Source: Verrucomicrobiaceae bacterium
GTDB lineage: Bacteria > Verrucomicrobiota > Verrucomicrobiia > Verrucomicrobiales > Akkermansiaceae
NCBI GenBank assembly: GCA_027486655.1
Contig: JAIXOR010000004.1
Coordinates: 146,722-210,721 of the forward strand
Length of the DNA: 64,000 bases
Direction of reading: 5' to 3'
The notes beneath the pieces were generated by a model, which saw nothing but the letters and a program-made list of their open reading frames with translations, was not told the DNA's origin and did not search any database. Below, piece by piece: positions 63,801 through 64,000 of this stretch (position 1 is its first letter; every line of letters begins with the position of its first letter). Both the position numbers and the translations under genes were made by a program.

Positions 63801-64000
63801 TGCTGGCTGCCGGACCAGGTCCAGCCGGCGAATTCACCCTCGAAGCTGCCATTGGTGAAGGGGCCGGGCACCGGGGTGTCGGTGTAAACGGCGGTCATGG
63901 TGTGGTTTCCATCCACCAGCACGTTGATGCTTGGATTGGTGGCATACCATTGGCCGTTCTTGAGCCACTTCACGAAGTTCTGGAAGGGAGCGACCATGGC
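60839..64000 (-). CDS. Giant repetitive secreted protein, C-terminal part (5' end outside window)
   Basis: At least 1053 codons; the start is beyond the right edge, since the repeat pattern continues through the last base. Four copies of a jelly-roll-like, DUF642/choice-of-anchor type module occur (NGSFE-x-F-GW..., ..LLLDNVRV). They alternate with a bacterial Ig/InlB-like module (NFSRIYNTGANVAMVAPHQN, FVKWLKNGQWYATNP). Modules 62250-62490 and 63750-63988 are nearly identical in DNA. The C-terminus (RYILQSSDDLRSWTER to VQRFYRIG) is the module common at the end of verrucomicrobial secreted proteins. Likely adhesive or glycan-binding. No enzyme domain is visible. Confidence 0.85.
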   Translation of the reverse strand, partial: AMVAPFQNFVKWLKNGQWYATNPSINVLVDGNHTMTAVYTDTPVPGPFTNGSFEGEFAGWTWSGSQQSVKVKDGLPTTDGIYIIEFNSNSSATDGSLSQTFVTTPGTVYNVTFDIGTKAFNTSTQTLRARATGSSGSIATQTYSIAGIGGGQVVYAPRTFTFTANSATTTLTFSDESATGDGLDLLLDNVKVNGSSGSTGGSSGGSSPTLTIDSISATAVPITVSAADKSGATNGNTRMTRSYDSGTSVTLGAPATAPNGATFVKWVQDGTDLTTNTSATVTVTANSSLFAIYTGGTFAPLGSNLIQNGSFEFFPDFVSWGTTGATRIEKPQASSGFPTDGNHILSFNVGGGANNGVVTQQFATTVGTTYTIQLDVGVYGGPSGAAIDQTLAVRAIGVGIPLSRTVTVRGSTSSFVWTSQTFTFTADSATTTLRLADASSTGAGTDLFVDNVRVRSGTLPPSTLAITSTPLAGKAITVNTPDLAGQGSGTTNFSRIYNTGANVAMVAPHQNFVKWLKNGQWYATNPTINVLADGNHTMTAVYTATPVLGPFTNGSFESEFTGWTWSGSQQSVKVKDGLPSTDGLYLIEFNSNSSANDGSITQTFTTTPGTSYALTFDMGTLGFNTSLQSLEASATGSGTLFTQTYSMNGTGNGTVNWSTRTINFTANSPTTTLTFRDRSATGAGIDLLLDNVRINGSTGSGVPRTLTVNSTPSNGAAITVTPVDNGSQGNGTSSFTRTYFNGTAVTLTAPSTFGGNVFVKWQRNGVDAATTAATTVTMDADLTMTAVYAPASSVVAFVNGSFEQGLTGWTSAGSPNTVATDNSLTGTNGTTLVKFNSANSGNDGSISQTFPTTAGTTYTVNFDMGVLAYISTPQSLRATATGSGTLFSQVFTMTAPSNGNVTWTARTFSFTANSSSTTLSFADASSSTVALDLLIDNVRVTVPPSLMPAPAPAPEVQSEEGSTATLIGPPTVDEPPTTPDLPVISGTPGDLTIRMLATEAGRYILQSSDDLRSWTERAEQTITQPGIIEFGDSDAPSVQRFYRIGKQAADTGN
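62250..62490 (-). repeat. Long internal DNA repeat, copy 1
   Basis: About 240 bases within the giant repeat gene that match 63750-63988 closely, coding the WTWSGSQQSVKVKDGLP to VKWLKNGQWYATNP segment. The two copies are about 1.5 kb apart, in direct orientation, and could recombine or be mis-assembled. Confidence 0.85.
63750..63988 (-). repeat. Long internal DNA repeat, copy 2
   Basis: The second copy of the repeat at 62250-62490, differing at scattered, mostly third-codon positions. It reaches to within 15 bases of the window edge. Confidence 0.85.

Overview
The window is about 64 kb of GC-rich (roughly 63% by eye) bacterial chromosome. It suggests a verrucomicrobial host, most likely near Luteolibacter/Haloferula in Verrucomicrobiaceae or Akkermansiaceae. 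The grounds are a PEP-CTERM protein, secreted FGly-type sulfatases, large secreted repeat proteins ending in a 'LQSSDDLRSWT...RFYR' module, a tmRNA with a short tag ending NELALAA, a TGTTC-N4-GAACA palindrome of the verrucomicrobial LexA-box type in front of imuA, and a very large protein that looks like the pyrophosphate-dependent PEP carboxykinase. No species can be named from the sequence alone. I see no insertion sequence, integrase, prophage block, CRISPR array, rRNA or tRNA, so this reads as ordinary chromosome with a few accessory islands.

Layout. 1-1.1 kb: the 3' end of ahcY, a terminator, and an Xre/RES toxin-antitoxin pair. 1.1-3.1 kb (minus): a high-potential iron-sulfur protein, lipA and an EVE-domain gene. 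3.2-8.4 kb (plus): murI and then glmM, a stand-alone GlmU-type acetyltransferase and glmS, that is, cell-wall amino-sugar supply. 8.4-12.1 kb: an unknown gene, ftsK with an acidic insert in its motor domain, and an Imm5-like gene. 12.1-14.9 kb: sdhC-sdhA without sdhB. 15.1-18.5 kb: the circularly permuted ATP-grasp / alpha-E / transglutaminase triad. 18.5-25.2 kb: a YidB-like gene, a small membrane protein, a sulfatase, and a 1324-residue protein with two seven-repeat RCC1 propellers. 25.2-28.2 kb (minus): dapF, dapA and a class V aminotransferase. 28.5-30.9 kb: a PEP-CTERM protein with a possible thioester, a secreted DPBB-like protein and a lipase. 31-34.3 kb: rplI, then a histidine kinase/NarL-type regulator pair whose kinase carries a discoidin-like ectodomain. 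34.4-37 kb: a chorismate-binding enzyme, rnhB, yraN and a CAP lipoprotein. 37.1-42.2 kb: a sulfatase divergent from a two-domain esterase, a glycosyltransferase and a TPR protein. 42.6-43.9 kb: a TetR regulator and a CII-like regulator. 43.9-48.5 kb: a ketosynthase, a Cys-less ketosynthase-like partner, a shortened AMP-ligase, and dinB. 48.5-55.6 kb: an outer-membrane protein, the probable PPi-PEPCK, and imuB-imuA. 55.6-64 kb: a membrane protein, sppA, tmRNA, beta-carbonic anhydrase, a lipase, a HIT protein, and the 3' part of a giant repetitive secreted protein running off the right edge.

How the parts work together. murI, glmM, the acetyltransferase, glmS, dapA and dapF supply peptidoglycan precursors, and ftsK acts at division. 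The two sulfatases, the dual esterase and the large secreted repeat proteins fit a polysaccharide-degrading, surface-rich lifestyle. imuA/imuB and dinB are damage-tolerance genes, and imuA is probably under LexA. The ketosynthase pair with the AMP-ligase is the best candidate for an undescribed small biosynthetic unit. The Imm5-like gene sitting where sdhB would be expected is the oddest neighbour relationship. Start codons were chosen by family length, overlap and ribosome-binding context, and several (noted in the entries) remain uncertain.
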